Positions 9,107-19,667 of a stretch of DNA of 64,000 nucleotides are shown in pieces. The position numbers were made by a program, and so were the translations under genes. Origin of the DNA: Gautieria morchelliformis (Eukaryota > Basidiomycota > Agaricomycetes > Gomphales > Gomphaceae); the NCBI GenBank assembly GCA_015179125.1, contig WHVA01000165.1, positions 62,001 through 126,000 of the forward strand, given 5' to 3'. The notes under the pieces are model-generated. The model worked only from the letters and a program-made list of their open reading frames with translations. It was not told the DNA's origin and searched no databases. Numbering within the stretch: the stretch's first letter is position 1; each line of letters begins with the position of its first letter.

Positions 9107-10120
9107 ATGCCTGCATTTCTCAGGGATCCATCTACCCCAGAGAGCAACCGTCGGCGGGTGCGTGAAAGTGCGAGGGAGGGGCAGGAGGTGATGACACCAC
9201 CCAGTCATCGGAGAGCGCGTCGGAGAGCGCATATTGGAGCTCAGACCCAGCCACCCCCTCCACCACCGCCTTTTGCCATCCCTCACCCTCCTTCTAGAAG
9301 CAGTGCAGCCGATCCTTTTCAACAACCTGTGGCAGGGCCATCACGTCCACCAATGCCTGCGGGGCCATCACTTGCTCCTGATCCCAGTCCTACAGAGCAG
9401 GTGGCAGCCCTTCGTGCTCAGTTAGCAGTTATCACACCATGGCAGCCCCTGAGAGGACATAGGCCAGACCCTGTACAGCCAGCTCCATTGCGCCCTCCTA
9501 CGCTTGCATTGCGCCCTCCTACGCTTGCGGGGCCATCATATCCACCTGATCCCAGTCCTGGAGAGCAGGTGGCAGCCCTTCGTGCACGGTTAGCAGGTAT
9601 CCCACCATTACAGCCCCTGAGAAGAAATAGGCCAGACTCTGTACAGCCAGCTCCTGTAGTAGGTTCTGCAGCAATTGCTCAGTTGCGTGCTCAGGCGGCT
9701 GGAATTGGACACCCTGTAGTAGGCTCTACAGCGGTGGCAGATTTGCATGCTCATGCTGCTGGTATACAGCCTATCCCAGCACAGCCCTTGGGAAGACACA
9801 GGCAGGCACCTTTACAACCAGCTCCTAGACCTCCTGTAGTAGGTTCTGCAGCGGTCGCAGCATTGCGGGCTCAGGCTAATGCAGTAAGACCAATGCCTCG
9901 GCTACTCCCTGCACTTCTGCGGCCTCTTCAGCGACTGCCTGCACCTCCTCAGCCTCCTCAGCCACTCCCTGCTCCTCCTCAGCCTCCTCAGCCACTCCCT
10001 GCACCTCCTCGGCCTCTTCAGCCACTCCCTGCACCTCCTCGGCCTCCTCAGCCACTCCCTGTACCTGGCAGCGTCCTCAGCGACCTCCTCCTCCTATTCC
10101 ACTTGGTCGCTCTAGAATAA
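9107..10120 (+). CDS. proline-rich N-terminal region of the Helitron Rep/helicase
   Basis: A 337-codon frame starting MPAFLRDPSTPESNRRR, arginine-rich at first and then dominated by proline with repeats of QVAALRA and PLPAPPQPPQ. It has no recognised domain and is probably a disordered leader of the Rep/helicase. Its reading frame ends at 10120, but the sequence continues without a stop in another frame into the Rep/helicase ORF (…IPLGRSRIIEADVQRH…). One frame change near 10050-10110 would fuse the two; I see no plausible intron there. The ATG at 9107 lies within a predicted intron (9067-9123, GTAAGT to TTTCTCAG), so the true start may be upstream. A fragment of the same exon occurs at 2839-2892. 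Confidence 0.6.
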   Translation: MPAFLRDPSTPESNRRRVRESAREGQEVMTPPSHRRARRRAHIGAQTQPPPPPPPFAIPHPPSRSSAADPFQQPVAGPSRPPMPAGPSLAPDPSPTEQVAALRAQLAVITPWQPLRGHRPDPVQPAPLRPPTLALRPPTLAGPSYPPDPSPGEQVAALRARLAGIPPLQPLRRNRPDSVQPAPVVGSAAIAQLRAQAAGIGHPVVGSTAVADLHAHAAGIQPIPAQPLGRHRQAPLQPAPRPPVVGSAAVAALRAQANAVRPMPRLLPALLRPLQRLPAPPQPPQPLPAPPQPPQPLPAPPRPLQPLPAPPRPPQPLPVPGSVLSDLLLLFHLVALE

Positions 10121-10131
10121 TCGAGGCAGAT

Positions 10132-13100
10132 GTGCAGCGTCATGATCTGGGTCCCATGGTTATTCCCTGCCCTGACTGTGGAGCATTACACTGGATGGCA
10201 GAACGCCTGCAGAAATCCTCAAATCGGCGGCCCAGATTTGGTGATTGCTGTATGGAAGGAAAGGTGCAGCTTCCAGAGCTGCCAGTGCTCCCTCAGCCAT
10301 TGAGACGGCTCTTAGAGGGCCAGGACCCTGAGGCCAAACGGTTTCGCAAGAACATCAGGCAGTACAATGCTGCATTTGCATTCACTTCCTTGGGAGCCGA
10401 GTTTGATCTAGATTTGCTTCGGGAGGGTCGTGGTCCATATGTCCTCAAGCTGCAGGGCGAACTGTATCATACTCATGGCTCTCTCATCCCTAACCCTGGG
10501 AGGCGGATACAGTATGCCCAACTTTATATATATGATCCAGCATTGGCTTTGGCACAGAGGAACGCGCGTAACCCAGGTCTGTCTCCAACTATCATGGGAG
10601 ACTTGCAGGAAATGCTCCTCCTATGCAATCCTCATGTTCCCATATATAGACAAGCGGCCGAGAGGCTCAGAGCTCAGGGACAGAATGGTGAGATCTGGGC
10701 TAGGCTCACATACAGGGAACACAGGGATCCTAGGAGGTATAATATCCCTACTGCGGATGAGATTGCGGTGGTTCTTCCTGGAGATGGCATCATCCCTGAA
10801 CCTAGGGATATTATTGTCCAGCTCAAAGGTGGACGTTTTAAAAGGGTATCCGAGATGAATCCAAACTATGCCTCTCTTCACTATGTCTTGCTCTTTCCCA
10901 GGGGAGAGTTGGGGTGGCAACCTGGTATTCGCTATCGCCAATTACCAGACGGGCGTGAGCGAAGTGGGCGTGTCACCCAAATTCAGTTCCATTCCTATCG
11001 TCTCTTCCAGAGAACAGAAGAACCTACAACACTCCTGCGCGCTGGCAAATTATTCCAGCAGTACATTGTAGACTCCTGGGCCGCTGCAGAGCAAAGCAGG
11101 CTGTGGTGGATCAGGAGAAATCAACACACTCTCCGTGCTGAGATGTATAACCAGATGATGGATGCCTTTCATCGCAATGACAATGACAGAGATCCAAACA
11201 ACTTGGGCGCAAGATCCATTCTGCCTGCCACATTCCAGGGGGGGACACGGGACATGCAGGAAAACCTGCAGAACTCTCTGGCCATTTCAAGGAAGCATGG
11301 TGTGGCTGATCTCTTTATTACCATGACTGCCAATCCCAACTGGCAGGAGGTATTGGATGCATTGTTGCCCGGACAAACTCCTCAGGACAGGCCTGACCTG
11401 GTGTCGCGGGTGTTCCAGCTCAAAAAGAAATACCTCATTGACTTGATCGTCAAGGAAAAGATTTTTGGGGAAACCGTCGCTCGCGTCCACACCATTGAAT
11501 TCCAGAAAAGGGGACTCCCACACATGCATATTCTTATCTGGTTTGAAAGAGATTCCAAGATCAGACATCCACATGAGGTGGATTCAATGATTTCAGCAGA
11601 GTTCCCTGATCCAGAGACTCATCCTGTCCTCTACCGGTTGGTCTGTGAGCTGATGACACATGGTCCCTGTGGACAAATGAAACCAAACGCACCCTGCATG
11701 GAAAATGGCAAGTGCAAGAAAGGCTTCCCAAAGCCTTTCTGTGAGGAAACCAGTCTGAATGAGGATGGCTATCCAAAATATCGTCGTCGCAATGATGGAA
11801 GGCTGCACAATGTCAGAGGTGACATGCTGGACAACAGATGGGTTGTGCCATACTCTGCCCTGCTCTTGCTCAAATTCTGGTGTCACATCAACCCTGAACT
11901 CACCATCAATGTGAGGTGTATCAAGTATATCCACAAGTATCTCTACAAGGGTCATGATCGGACCACCATGGAGTTTGGTCGCACCCAGGATGAAATTAAG
12001 CAGTACCTGGACGCTCGCTATGTCAGTGCTCATGAGGCCTGTTGGAGGTTGCTGGAGCGGGAAATCCACACCCAGGTGCCTGCAGTCATGGCACTGCCAG
12101 TCCATGAAAAGGACCACCACACAATCATCTTTGATCCCAACCAGGATGTGGACAACATCCTGGAAAGGGCTGAGGCGAAAAAGACACCGCTCATGGCTTA
12201 CTTTGAGGCCAATGATATCTACCCTGAAGCACGTGATCTGCTCTATGTGGAGTTTCCTGAGCATTTTACCTGGCACTCACAGGACAAGGTATGGACACCA
12301 CGCCAAGGAGGTTATAGCATCGGTCGCCTTCACTTTGCAAACCCTAGATCAGGAGAGAGGTTTTTTGTGCGCACTCTCCTCACAGTGGTCAAGGGGGCTA
12401 GATCCTTTGAGGAGCTTAGGTCGGTGGATGGCATACAATATGCTACTTACAAGGAGGCCTGTCGTGCAAGGGGACTTCTGGATGACGATCAGGAGCTGAG
12501 GTTGTGTCTCCAGGAAGCCAGTGGCATGAAAACAGGTGCTCAGCTCAGACATCTCTTTGCCACCATCCTTGGCCATTGCAATCCATCAGGTCCTGGCAGA
12601 CTATGGGATGGCTTCAGGGAGCACATCTGTGATGATCTCAGACATCAGCTCCAAATCAGACATGGTATGCAGGATCCACAGGACGATCAGGTTTATGATT
12701 TTGGCCTCTTTCTCTTGGAAAAAATCCTCCAGCAGGGTGGAATGTCCTTGAGCAGCTTTGATGATATGCCTCGGGTGGCAGGCGAGTGGGAGGCCCTCAT
12801 TGGAAACAGGTTCATAGCTGAGCAGAGGGACTATGACCGTGTTGAAGAGAGGAACATAGCTGATGAGGAGGTTCCCAGGCTGAATGAGGGGCAAAGGTCC
12901 ACGCATGATCAGATATTACGGTCGGCACTGACCAGAGATGCTCATGGGAAAGCTGATGGACAAATGTTTTTTGTCACTGGCTCAGGTGGCGCCGGGAAAT
13001 CATTCACATGGAACACTCTAATCCACTCCTGTAGAGCGGAGAGCCTCATTGTGATTGCAGTAGCCTCATCTGCAATGGCTGCACTTATCCTCACTAAGGG

Positions 13101-14271
13101 TACAACCTCTCATAGCATGCTTGGAATTCCCATTCCTGTCCATGAGCGCTCTTTCTCCTCCATCAAAAAGAACTCTGACAAGGCTGACATGCTGAGACAG
13201 GCCAGTCTCCTCATCTGGGATGAGGCTGCAATGCAGCATCGCCATGCCATAGAGGCCATTGACAGGACACTGAGGGATTTCCTTGACCAGCCTGACAGAC
13301 CCTTTGGTGGCATCACGGTCGCCTTTGGAGGTGACTTTCAGCAGACTCTCCCAATTGTCCCTAAAGGCTCCAAGGAGGATATCGTGGGAGCTACCCTTCA
13401 GAAGTCATATCTGTGGCCAAAGATCAATGTCCTCCATCTGACAGAGAACATGCGGGTGAGAAATGACCCTGACAGAGCCAGGTTTGCAGAATGGCTGCAG
13501 AATGTGGGCCAGGGAAAGGATCTCCCACTAGATCATACGTTCTCACTCCCTCCTCACATGGTTTGTGGCCCTGGAATTGAAGATCTGATCCAGGAAATAT
13601 ACCCTGGCATTGGCAATCATGTCCCTGCCCAGGACAATTACTTTTTGGAGCGTGCCATCCTCTGTGCCAGAAACACTGAGGTCAATGAGATCAATTCCAT
13701 GGTGTTTAGGGAGTTTCCAGGTGATGCTCAGGTCTTGCACTGCGCAAATTCCATTGAAGAATCCGACGATGCAGATCGGTATCCTGTGGAGTATCTGAAT
13801 TCCATAGAGATGGGCTCTCTTCCTCCTGCTCGCTTGGAAGTCAAGCCTGGAGTGCCTCTGATGCTGTTACGCAATTTGGATCAGAAGCAAGGACTATGCA
13901 ATGGGACAAGGTTGCGGTTGGTGAGGATAAGCATTAGAGTGTTGGAGGTCAGGATCATCTCAGGTCCATGTGCAGGCAATATTGCTTTCATCCCCAGGAT
14001 CATCATTAAGCCATCAGAGGGAGAGTTGCCATTTGTGCTGCAAAGGAGGCAGTTTCCAGTGCGTTTGGCATTTGCAATGACTATCAACAAGTCTCAGGGA
14101 CAGTCTTTGGGAACGGTTGGGCTGGACCTAAGATATCCAGTGTTTGGACATGGTCAGTTGTATGTTGGTGTATCAAGAGGGACCAATTGGAACAGAGTGA
14201 AGGTCTTGCTTGAGGAGGGTTTGGACACAACCAACATTGTATATAAAGATGTATTACTTAGAGCTCCTTGA
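10132..14271 (+). CDS. Helitron Rep/helicase transposase
   Basis: Rolling-circle transposase acting on single-stranded Helitron ends in the nucleus. This frame is 1379 codons. The HUH metal-binding motif is in GLPHMHILIW (about residue 460). The Rep segment with two candidate catalytic tyrosines, YIHKYLYKGHD, lies near residue 600. The Pif1-type SF1 helicase follows: Walker A GSGGAGKS (about 950), Walker B LIWDEAA (about 1026), FGGDFQQ (about 1065), LTENMR, then QGQSLGTVGLDL (about 1322) and YVGVSRG (about 1343). No stops or frameshifts interrupt these domains. The first codon here is GTG and coding clearly extends upstream, so the start is not real; the N-terminus is probably the proline-rich frame before it. 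The stop at 14271 lies about 90 bp before the 3' iterons. Confidence 0.93.
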   Translation: MQRHDLGPMVIPCPDCGALHWMAERLQKSSNRRPRFGDCCMEGKVQLPELPVLPQPLRRLLEGQDPEAKRFRKNIRQYNAAFAFTSLGAEFDLDLLREGRGPYVLKLQGELYHTHGSLIPNPGRRIQYAQLYIYDPALALAQRNARNPGLSPTIMGDLQEMLLLCNPHVPIYRQAAERLRAQGQNGEIWARLTYREHRDPRRYNIPTADEIAVVLPGDGIIPEPRDIIVQLKGGRFKRVSEMNPNYASLHYVLLFPRGELGWQPGIRYRQLPDGRERSGRVTQIQFHSYRLFQRTEEPTTLLRAGKLFQQYIVDSWAAAEQSRLWWIRRNQHTLRAEMYNQMMDAFHRNDNDRDPNNLGARSILPATFQGGTRDMQENLQNSLAISRKHGVADLFITMTANPNWQEVLDALLPGQTPQDRPDLVSRVFQLKKKYLIDLIVKEKIFGETVARVHTIEFQKRGLPHMHILIWFERDSKIRHPHEVDSMISAEFPDPETHPVLYRLVCELMTHGPCGQMKPNAPCMENGKCKKGFPKPFCEETSLNEDGYPKYRRRNDGRLHNVRGDMLDNRWVVPYSALLLLKFWCHINPELTINVRCIKYIHKYLYKGHDRTTMEFGRTQDEIKQYLDARYVSAHEACWRLLEREIHTQVPAVMALPVHEKDHHTIIFDPNQDVDNILERAEAKKTPLMAYFEANDIYPEARDLLYVEFPEHFTWHSQDKVWTPRQGGYSIGRLHFANPRSGERFFVRTLLTVVKGARSFEELRSVDGIQYATYKEACRARGLLDDDQELRLCLQEASGMKTGAQLRHLFATILGHCNPSGPGRLWDGFREHICDDLRHQLQIRHGMQDPQDDQVYDFGLFLLEKILQQGGMSLSSFDDMPRVAGEWEALIGNRFIAEQRDYDRVEERNIADEEVPRLNEGQRSTHDQILRSALTRDAHGKADGQMFFVTGSGGAGKSFTWNTLIHSCRAESLIVIAVASSAMAALILTKGTTSHSMLGIPIPVHERSFSSIKKNSDKADMLRQASLLIWDEAAMQHRHAIEAIDRTLRDFLDQPDRPFGGITVAFGGDFQQTLPIVPKGSKEDIVGATLQKSYLWPKINVLHLTENMRVRNDPDRARFAEWLQNVGQGKDLPLDHTFSLPPHMVCGPGIEDLIQEIYPGIGNHVPAQDNYFLERAILCARNTEVNEINSMVFREFPGDAQVLHCANSIEESDDADRYPVEYLNSIEMGSLPPARLEVKPGVPLMLLRNLDQKQGLCNGTRLRLVRISIRVLEVRIISGPCAGNIAFIPRIIIKPSEGELPFVLQRRQFPVRLAFAMTINKSQGQSLGTVGLDLRYPVFGHGQLYVGVSRGTNWNRVKVLLEEGLDTTNIVYKDVLLRAP

Positions 14272-14358
14272 TTTTTAATATCCACTTCTCTTGATATGGT
14301 TTATGTGTTTGACTTCATTTTACTTGATGCAAATTGATTACTTTGGTTTTCCCCAATG

Positions 14359-14454
14359 TACTTGACCTTACTGATATGTTAGACTTACTGATGCATTTGA
14401 CCCTACCGAGGCGCTTGACCTACACCCCCGCGCGAAGCGCGGGTACCCACCTAG
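14359..14454 (+). other. Helitron 3' terminus of unit C
   Basis: Four iteron-like repeats, the second degenerate, at 14359-14423. Hairpin 14427-14443 and CTAG 14451-14454 follow. One T then separates it from the TCCTATAGG start of unit D. Confidence 0.9.
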
Positions 14455-14568
14455 TTCCTATAGGTGAAAGTAGCACGGTGGGAGGTTGTGGGCGCGCTTA
14501 CAAATAATATTACGTAAAACTTATGTCAGCGGCGAGCGGCGCAGCCGCGAGCACCAACGCTGCGCAGC

Positions 14569-14706
14569 GGTCACGTGACCGGCAGACCGGCGTGAACCTG
14601 GAGCGCGAGCGGCTCAGCCGCGAGCATGAACGCTGAGCAGCGGTCACGTGACCCGTTCGCGACAGCGTACGAGCATGGTCCGTGCACGACGCGCGCGCGG
14701 TATAAA
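14569..14706 (+). promoter_or_regulatory. unit D promoter: two CACGTG palindromes and TATA box
   Basis: GGTCACGTGACC occurs at 14569-14580 and again at 14642-14653. TATAAA lies at 14701-14706 after a CG-repeat (GCGCGCGCGG). Confidence 0.6.
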
Positions 14707-15684
14707 GGCCGCACGGTAAGGAGGGAACACTAGGAACCTGCCCAACCGGCGATTCCTCTTTCTGCTGTGTGCTCTGTCTGCTGTCCCCTCTGTGTGCTGG
14801 CTGCTCTGTGTGCTGTCTGCTCTGTGTGCTGTCTCCTCCTGTAGCTGGCTGGCTGTCTATTGCTTTGGCTGGCTGGCTATCTATTGGCTTGGCTGGCTTT
14901 CTATTGCTAGGTAATATCTTTTTTTAATGCATTGCCATGTATTTTATTTTATTTGTGTTGGTAATTTTATTAGTCCCTTTTTTTCTCATCATATAGTATT
15001 GTCACATTTGCATTATATTTTTGTGATCTTTTTCAAAAATAGATTTAAATAACATCCAAAGACTGCAGAAAAAAATGTATTTTAATATCAATATTTTTCA
15101 GGGTTTTTTCGAAAATTGACATCAATAAGTTTCCTCTAAAATCAATGACAATAGATTCTGCTTTTAAATGTGGTTTGTTTTATTGTTTTATTTACTGTAA
15201 AGCTGCTTACCAGGCACTCCTCTCTGGCTATACTGGTGGCTGGCTTACTATGGGCTGTCAGTCTCTGGGCTTCTCTGGCTTTGGCTGGGCATTAATAACA
15301 GCTTCTGGTTCAATGTACTGTACTTTTTTGACATTTTTTCGCAGATAGATGTCAATAAATTACCCTGACTTTATGAAAATTGACAACAGCTCCAGCTTAA
15401 ATGTACAGTGCATTTTTTTGACATTTTTCGAAAAATAGATAATCTTGACTCTGCTAAAAATTAATAACAACTTCAGCTTAAATGTACTGGACATTGGTTT
15501 TGACATTTTTCAAAAAATAGATAATCCTGACTTTGCTAAAATTAATGACAGCAGCTGCTTAAATATGGCTTCCTTTACTATTTGTCTGTATATGTCACAA
15601 AATAGATATTGATACATGTCCCTGAGTTTGAGAAAAGTAAATGATAAGTAACAGCCTCTGCTTGCTTCACTTTGAAGCCCTTGG

Positions 15685-16050
15685 GGATATGCTACACATG
15701 CCATTGGGACATGCTATGCATGGGGACAGGCATGTTATGCATGGAGACACATATGTTATGCGTGGAGACATGCATGTTATGCATGGGGACACGCATGGTA
15801 TGTGTGGAGACATGCATGTTATGCATGGGGACAAGCATGTTATGAGTGGAGACATGCATGTTATGCATGGGGACAAGCATGCTATGCGTGGGGAGACGCA
15901 TGCTATGCTTGGAGACACGCATGTTATGCATGGGGACATGTATGCTATGCGTGGGGACACGCATGCTATGCTTGGAGACACACATGTTATGCATGGGGAC
16001 ACATATGCTATGCATGGGGACATGCATGCATGTGGGGACACACTATTCTT
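15685..16050 (+). repeat. 21-bp minisatellite of unit D
   Basis: About 16 tandem units such as GGAGACATGCATGTTATGCAT, 21 bp long. This is three bases longer than the 18-bp unit of A and B but has the same GGGGACA and TATG core. ORFs on both strands here only read the repeat. Confidence 0.85.
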
Positions 16051-16210
16051 GGGGACAGACAGGTATCCCACTGAAATGTATTTTAATTTTTTTATTTGGA
16101 ATTTTATTATTTTTCACTTTATAATTTTGTGAAATTTTTTGAAAATAGATTTAAATAATCCCAAGACTTTGCTGAAAGAAATGTATTTTAATATAGATAT
16201 TTTTTCTCGG

Positions 16211-17667
16211 ACGCTGCAGCGGGGGGCGTCGATAACGAGCGTAGGACATGACACGTCACACACAACGTCAGGTGATTCCCAGCACGCAGATCCCCCACGC
16301 GCGTTCATGTCTACCCGCAGCGCCGCCTACGACTCGGAAAAGAGCGCGAAGCAGTGAGATGGACAGGGAACACATACATGCTCGTGTGACCGACGGACGC
16401 GACGGACGCAAGCCGAAGGCACGGTCCGGATGGATGGTGGTTTGGTGCACAGGCCTGCGGCAAGGAACGGAGACACCGTCAGACAAGCGGGAGCAACAGC
16501 AGCGGTGTGGGGCCAAGGAGAGACGAAGCAATCCTCACGGATCGGTGGCACCTCCTTAACCGCCTCGCTTCTTGCCCTCCGCAGTCCGCGCCCACACGTA
16601 TTCTCATGGCCAATACGGACCGAATATGCCCACGTCGCACACGCGGAGCTGACAACACGAAGGCGCCGCCAAGGATGCGTGTTGAAGAGGAAGACAGGGA
16701 TAGGGCCGATGTGATACCGGCCCCATCTCCCCCGTCTACGCGCCTCAAAGCACTATGGGGGGATGGACAGCGATGCCCCAGAAGTCGCGCATAGCAAGCA
16801 CGTCGCACGCCCATCTCCGACGCCACCACAACCGCCGATCGCGCGTCCAGCCTCCCACTCAGGCCGGAAAAGCGGCAACGACTCAAATGTGCAATGGGAG
16901 ATGTGCATCCGCCCCTGGAAGCCCTCCCGATGGGTTCCAGGATTCCCTCAGGCACTACGCCGGTCGCGCATCACATCCGCACGCACCCGAGTCCTCGACC
17001 TGCACCACCATGGTCAGAGAGACAGACTCATCGCATGTCCTCCTCCCACGCCGAGACCGACCATGCACGCGCCCCCAGCACGTCGAGTCGCACGTACCGG
17101 CGTGAACTGAAACACGGGACCCCTTGGGAGACGTCTTCCAGTCGGTACAGGAACGTGACCTGGTGAAGAGCAGCTGCCACGTTCAGGACCCGATGCGTAT
17201 CTGCGTAGTCGAGCTACGCTACATCCGGAGCACCCTTCGCGGGTCCTGAACCCTCCCCGCATGCCTCTCCCTTCCTAACTCTTAAGAATAGCATGGTAAG
17301 TCCAACAAATCGTTAGTCGAGCCGTAGGTCGACTTATGAATAAAACACGCTCGGGTGTGCGTGGAAGGTGGAGAGAGCGAATGTCGAAAAACCTGAAGAC
17401 AAAATAGCGCCGGCCACACGTCGCGTGTCTGTGCGTAGAAAAATAAAAAGATTATGTGAGTTTGCAGAAAACGAAAAACGAAAAACGAAAAACTCGCACC
17501 TGAAATCATGGAAATGGAAAATCGTGCGTTGACGTGAACGCGCAGCAACTGGAAATCGGGTTAAAATGGCAGAATGCAGATGTGATTGCGCGCGCAGATA
17601 TGGGAAATGGAGTAACAACGAGATGCGAGTAGGTCCAGAAAAAATTGAGCAAAGCTGTCAAGCAGAT
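16211..17667. other. GC-rich stretch without a recognised gene
   Basis: CpG-rich DNA to about 17280, then mixed composition. Overlapping open frames appear on both strands as expected from high GC. None shows a known domain, and none continues across plausible introns in a way I can support. Confidence 0.5.
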
Positions 17668-17818
17668 GTACCGGTATCAGTTGGTGGCGGATCTGAACCG
17701 GAAGCAGCTAGGTTTTGTAAACTAGATTAGAGCTATCTCTTCATGCAAAATAGGGCGAAGGCATTCCGGTATCGGTTGGTGGCGGTGCTGAACCGGAAGC
17801 AACTGAGTTTTGTAAAAA
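17668..17818 (+). repeat. direct repeat pair, about 50 bp
   Basis: CCGGTATCAGTTGGTGGCGG...AACCGGAAGC at about 17670 recurs at about 17767 (CCGGTATCGG...AACCGGAAGC), a spacing of about 97 bp. Each copy ends TTTTGTAAA. Confidence 0.7.
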
Positions 17819-18028
17819 AGTATTTTCATGCATCGGTGCGTCACAGGTACCTGCAGATTTAACCCCGACTTTCTATTTCAATACCGGTATTTACAGCTAC
17901 GCGCAGCCCTAATTCGAGCCGATTTCCACTGGGCCTCAGGGGTTGTGGCTGTCTAGATGATGTCCCCTTTGTACAGATTCAGAGGTGTGTGAGAATTGTT
18001 TCCTATCAGCAGATTCTAACTCCTCAAC

Positions 18029-18175
18029 AGGTATGCTAATAGGTTGGCCCGATTTATAGATGCCTACAAAAAAGGGTTGAATGGGGCACAAGCTGTCTGG
18101 GAAAACCGTAAATACCATGCCCATCATACTTTACCTCCAAACATTATGTCTGAGTTGGACAAGGAATTCATGTAA
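18029..18175 (+). pseudogene. C-terminal remnant of a DDE transposase
   Basis: The frame reads RFIDAYKKGLNGAQAVWENR and ends with a stop at 18173-18175. It matches in position and wording the C-terminus of the transposase at 53733-60900 (RFIDAYQKGLKGEAAAWVVR). It is preceded by a possible 3' splice site CTCAACAG. Nothing of the catalytic part is present. Confidence 0.65.
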
Positions 18176-18335
18176 TATAATTCAATGTCACTAATTATAT
18201 TATAGAACATGTCATTGCACCAAGGTGCCTTCTGAAAGGGGAAGAAAAAAAAAAAAAATCCCCAAGGTGAGGATTTGGCGCATCACGTGACCTAAGCGCC
18301 CGCTTACATAAAGGTGCCAGTTTAAGATGACTTCT

Positions 18336-18786
18336 ATCTTAGAGTGAGGGGAGAATGCGAACATGAAACGACGGAGAGTAAAAGGGGGCGAAGGCACTTA
18401 TGGACAAAACCATGTCTTGGGACCCGCATACATGCTACCCTGCACGGACTCTTCGTTTACTGGGTTGATCCCGCACGACCTATGGAAGGAATGCCCTGCG
18501 AACGCACTTTGGCCATACGAACACCCAATGGGGTTGGATTAAGAAGATGATGGGGCTAATGATGAACCATCATGCCGGGTGATTGGTATCGATCATATTT
18601 GATGGCGTGCCTGCTGGCGAAATGCGCGAGTAGCGAATAGTGGTTCGGAGGATGGGGCGAACAGCGAGTAGGGTAGACGTAGAGGAGGAGTGGTCGGTAG
18701 GTGCGGCGAACTCTGACGAAGATGCTAGGGAGTGACGAGGGGGAACATGGAGGTAGCGCGGTAGGAGAAATAAACCGGTCATGACA
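18336..18786 (+). mobile_element. E-family LTR, 5'-truncated (E1)
   Basis: Matches the second half of the other E copies, from GAGTGAGG to the terminal GTCATGACA. It ends directly at LTR-2 sequence (18787). No target duplication can be assessed because the 5' end is missing. Confidence 0.7.
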
Positions 18787-19027
18787 ATAGTGTCCTTGAA
18801 CCTACAGTCTTTTAGTTTATTGTTCAGTGCTGCTAAGAAACACATTGCCTTCCATCCGTATTAACTTGGACTAGTTCTTACGCAGATTGCAACCAAGGTA
18901 CAAATATTAAATTATTTCCGGAGTTGTGCTGCAGCATTGTTTAATATACTTTGAGTCTCGTAAACGACACGTTCTGATAGATTGAAGTGTTAGCAATAAC
19001 ACCAAAGTCTTGAAGGGTTCCAAAACA
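18787..19027 (-). mobile_element. LTR-2 fragment (copy D)
   Basis: On the minus strand it begins TGTTTTGGAACCC at 19027 and matches the first about 240 bp of LTR-2 at 19668. It is interrupted on its far side by E1. With copy A it forms an inverted pair 640 bp apart. Confidence 0.75.
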
Positions 19028-19667
19028 CTGGTGGACATTCTGGGAATGGCTTAGCAGCGTTTCGAGTGTAGAATTTACTACCATTGCTGGAATCTCCAAA
19101 CCCGCAATAACACAGTCAGTGCTTAACTTTGTGTCCCGCTCTTTAGAAGCTTCCTTAGGGAAACTTTCAATAGACGGAACTTATCCTTACTCTACTCTTA
19201 CCTCTCCTCCTTCACCTTTACCTTATCTCAACCCTTGCTCAACACCGAACCTAACTGCACCTCATTTCTAATTGTTTCGTCCTCGTGACAAACTCGCTTC
19301 TTTTAGAAACTCGGGTATGTCATCATCTACTACTCATCATCATCGTGACTCTGTCACACCTACTAACAATCCGTTGGACGATCCATTGTCAGATACTCCT
19401 CAGGAGGCTTAAGCCAGCATTCTTGAGACTTCATTTGCTTGTGAATCTGATGCGTCTCAGTCACCTGTTCAATAGGCATTTGCATAGCTCTTACAGGAGT
19501 TGCTTCAGGATGTCTGTATAGTGCCTTCTGAGCCCTTCAGGTCTTTCAAGGCTGCGGGTAGAAGGAGAGAGCTAAGGTCTGATCGTAACCTTTCTATCAG
19601 AAGAGACCACTTACTGTCTTTAGCCGAGATTGCAATAGACCGCTCTAAGGTGCCCGCACCTAGAGTT
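19028..19667 (+). pseudogene. possible Gag-like remnant between LTR-2 copies
   Basis: From about 19310 the plus strand reads SGMSSSTTHHHRDSVTPTNN and, after stops, FKAAGRRRELRSDRN. It has the composition of a retrotransposon Gag leader but no diagnostic motif. It stops at LTR-2. Identification is weak. Confidence 0.3.

Larger units (their letters stand above)
7955..14454 (+). mobile_element. apparently autonomous Helitron, unit C
   Basis: A 6500-bp element from TCTAAGAG (7955) to hairpin (14427-14443) and CTAG (14451-14454). In order it carries a GC-rich leader, a tandem exon/intron cassette (8221-8940), two further predicted introns, a proline-rich N-terminal region and the Rep/helicase ORF. 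The Rep and helicase motifs are intact, which makes it the likely source of the enzymes for its neighbours. The 5' type TC and 3' CTAG match the family. Confidence 0.88.
14456..16210 (+). mobile_element. truncated non-autonomous Helitron, unit D
   Basis: Begins TCCTATAGGTGAAAG like 1903. It has two CACGTG palindromes, a TATA box, CTGTGTGCTG-type repeats, AT-rich blocks and a 21-bp minisatellite. No hairpin-CTAG end is found; similarity to Helitron sequence stops near 16210, where GC-rich DNA begins. Confidence 0.7.

Noticed and set aside
11593-12276. 227-codon minus-strand ORF in the Helitron
   Set aside because: It is the antisense shadow of the intact Rep/helicase frame, with no domain of its own.
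16211-17280. Overlapping ORFs of 80-158 codons on both strands in GC-rich DNA
   Set aside because: High GC leaves few stops. The frames have no recognisable domain, and no splice structure favours one of them.
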